From contig CAICTM010001573.1 of NCBI GenBank assembly GCA_903772945.1, positions 1 through 26,653 on the forward strand: a DNA stretch of 26,653 nucleotides, written 5' to 3'. A program made the translations under genes and the position numbers. Positions 25,043 to 26,653 of the stretch are shown here, piece after piece. Position 1 is the stretch's first letter. Each line of letters opens with the position of its first letter. This stretch comes from Seminavis robusta. Lineage: Eukaryota; Bacillariophyta; Bacillariophyceae; Naviculales; Naviculaceae. The notes under the pieces were generated by a model. That model was given only the letters and a program-made list of their open reading frames with translations, had not been told where the DNA came from and did no database searches.

Positions 25043-25517
25043 GGAACATAAAGTAAAAGAACCATAATGTAGCTATGTATGGGCTTAATAGTGTTGATTG
25101 ATTGTTCTGTGTTCCTCCCAGGCCCCTCACCAGTGATTGAACCCTCAAAGACATCTACCACTTTGAGATGAAAGGAGTAGGCACCCTGAGTACTACAGTG
25201 GAGGAGACTTGACCTTCAAACCTGAGACAGGTCTCTGGGGAGTTCTCTGCCAAGACCTTATTGAGAACTTGATCCCCAAGTTTGAAGCACTCTACAAGAT
25301 CACATTGAAAAACTATGGATCCCCCATGGAACCAGAAGATCACCCCGAGTTGGATGAGTCCCCCTACTTGGACAGCACCAGAGTTACCCAGTACCAGATG
25401 TTAGTTGGTTGTGGTCAGTGGGCAGTTACACTGGGGAGGATTGACATCCAGTACACTGTCAATACCATGGCAGGTATGGTAGGGAGCCCAGGGAGGGTCA
25501 TGAGGCCCGTTTGCTGA
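25043..25517 (+). pseudogene. Copia RT catalytic end, thumb and connection, frameshifted
   Basis: At 25093-25104 GTTGATTGATTG reads Val-Asp-stop-Leu; one T fewer would give the VDDL of the RT active site, so a T insertion probably broke it. Then KDIYHFEMKGVGTL and YYSGGDLTF in two frames lead into the longer piece 25209-25517: LTFKPETGLWGVLCQDLIEN, SPMEPEDHPELDESPYLDST and VGCGQWAVTLGRIDIQYTVN, the classic copia 'DHPELD ... LIGxxQWAVTLGRxDI' region. Several in-frame stops lie between 25060 and 25208. Confidence 0.7.
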
Positions 25518-26214
25518 GGATGTATGGGTACCTCAAGTTCAGGCCCAAGCTTAGGCTGCTGCCAACCCTTCCCCATACGTCCTAGGGGATTTCCAGTTTT
25601 CTGAAGACAATGATTGGACCGGATTGTACCCTGACTCCATGGAGCCCATTGACCCAATGCCCCTGAGCCCTTGCCCTGAGATCACCCAAGTCATCATGGT
25701 GGATGCTAGCCATGCATCAAACAAGATTGACCTGTCCAGTGTGGCCTCCTACATTGCTTTCTTTGGACAAATGCCACCAAGTCCTACTCCAAGAGTTGGC
25801 CACCATTGAGTGTCCACCTATGGGGCTGAGTTGGTCCCAGCAAGGATTGGAGTTGAAGCTGCCCTTGCCATGAGGTACAAGGCCAGAATGTTGGAGTTGA
25901 AGTGAAGAACCCAACCTCCATCTTGGTTGACAACATGTCAGTTTCAACAACCTACATTGCCGTCCTCCTCCCTCAAGAAGAAGCACCATGCCTGCGCCTA
26001 CCACAAGTGCAGGGAAGCTGTTGCCATAGGTGTTGCCAGGGTTGGGCAAGATCGCACAGGATGGAACCTCGCGGATATGGGGACCAAGCCTCTTGGACCC
26101 CACAAGATGTACCGCTCTGCAAGCAGGTACTTTACGGGCGATTTGATTATTGAAGAGCCCACCTTACCCCTGTATGTTTGTCTCTGTGTTTGTGCCACAA
26201 CCCAAGGGGAGTGA
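25518..26214 (+). pseudogene. Copia RNase H remnant
   Basis: In shifting frames: RLLRMYGYLKFRPKLRL (25500-25560), YPDSMEPIDPMPLSPCPEIT then VIMVDASHASNKI (first acidic residue, about 25696), STYGAELVPARIGVEAALAM (Glu, about 25815-25870), NPTSILVDNMSVSTT (Asp, about 25910-25950), SSLKKKHHACAYHKCREAV and NLADMGTKPLGPHKMYRS (26067-26118). The order matches a complete copia RNase H and C-terminus, with at least five frame changes or stops. It is inactive. Confidence 0.75.
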
Positions 26215-26653
26215 CAGGGAGTTGGATTGGAGCCACATGATGTGAAAACACTACTGCTGGCTTCCCACTAAGTCTGTCTTTGGTGTGTTTACACAGTAGT
26301 GCTGGTTTCTCAGCTTGTCTGTCCCTGGAAAAAGTGTGCTGCCTGGAAGTTTTCACTCTGGGATATTGTATGGTTGGCCTGTCTCTAAGTCTTTAGCATA
26401 CTCATAAGTATCTTTGGCATGACTCATAAGTATCTTTGGGCAGACTCCTAGATGATGGAAGATACTATGAGGTCTTGGGACAAGCATGATTACTATATGT
26501 TTGATGACATTATGAAGTCCTGGACTATGAATGTCCTATGTATCAATGTTTGGTGGTCAGGTGAGGTTCTGGATGAAGGTTTATATGCACAGAAGTGGCT
26601 GGAAGTCCGTTTACGGTCTGTAGGAAGTCCATTTCGCGGCCATTCGATATGTG
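26204..26653 (+). repeat. Possible polypurine site and 3' LTR sequence, with short repeats
   Basis: AAGGGGAGTG (26204-26213) lies just after the third copia RNase H and could be its plus-strand priming site, with an LTR starting at TGACAGGG (26212). Downstream are CACTACTG (26249-26256) and its reverse complement CAGTAGTG (26294-26301), and a direct repeat ACTCATAAGTATCTTTGG at 26400-26417 and 26422-26439. No gene is supported, and no second LTR is visible before the window ends. Confidence 0.35.

Larger units (their letters stand above)
24527..26214 (+). mobile_element. Third copia lineage: decayed RT-RNase H fragment
   Basis: Plus-strand pieces in changing frames follow the copia pol order from the RT fingers to the end of RNase H. 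No gag, protease or integrase of this lineage lies upstream in the window, so the copy is 5' truncated or rearranged. Its motifs (RARCVSGGHMTEDHP, SSLKKKHHACAYHKCREAV, NLADMGTKPLGP) are of the other major diatom copia type, not the type of the two nested elements. Confidence 0.8.

Overview
The window looks like a transposon-rich intergenic or heterochromatic block of a stramenopile genome. A diatom is most likely. The protein families are those that dominate diatom repeats: CoDi-type Ty1/copia polyproteins with LHVDD/HVDD reverse transcriptase and DIPNAFIQT-like motifs, a tyrosine-recombinase (DIRS-like) retrotransposon, and an orphan RT-RNase H element. I see no bacterial operons, tRNA, rRNA or CRISPR, and no gene I can confidently call a housekeeping host gene. 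Organism assignment is inference from recognised families, not from a search.

Layout, left to right. (1) 1-3066 (+): 3' half of a decayed RT-RNase H element in at least three frames, including an RNase H whose conserved Glu position is now a stop. (2) 3067-4312: mostly unassigned, with one short orphan ORF. (3) 4313-16183 (+): an outer copia element (gag, protease, integrase, RT, RNase H) split by a second copia element. (4) 6952-13098 (-): the inner copia element, nested inside the outer pol. It has 148/143-bp LTRs, a 5-bp target duplication (GATCG), an open gag-protease ORF and a broken pol. Removing the inner element plus one GATCG copy rejoins the outer reading frame exactly. (5) 16564-20069 (+): a DIRS-like element with RT-RNase H and tyrosine recombinase. 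All catalytic motifs are visible, so it is the best preserved element here. (6) 20308-20800 (-): a copia integrase fragment. (7) 20718-21179 (+): an unrecognised ORF. (8) 21180-22335: low-complexity DNA with short tandem repeats. (9) 22336-23832 (-): an intact 498-aa Pro/Thr-rich ORF of unknown function. (10) 24527-26214 (+): a third, heavily decayed copia pol fragment, followed by possible 3' LTR sequence to the window end.

The nesting gives a relative history: the outer copia element inserted first, and the inner one jumped into its integrase region while that part of the frame was still open. The inner element carries the most interesting signal. The 14 nt directly after its 5' LTR are an exact reverse complement of a 14-nt stretch within the same LTR. 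No TGG-type tRNA primer-binding site sits there, which suggests possible self-priming of reverse transcription. Its Gag also begins with a histone-tail-like MSGRGK sequence.
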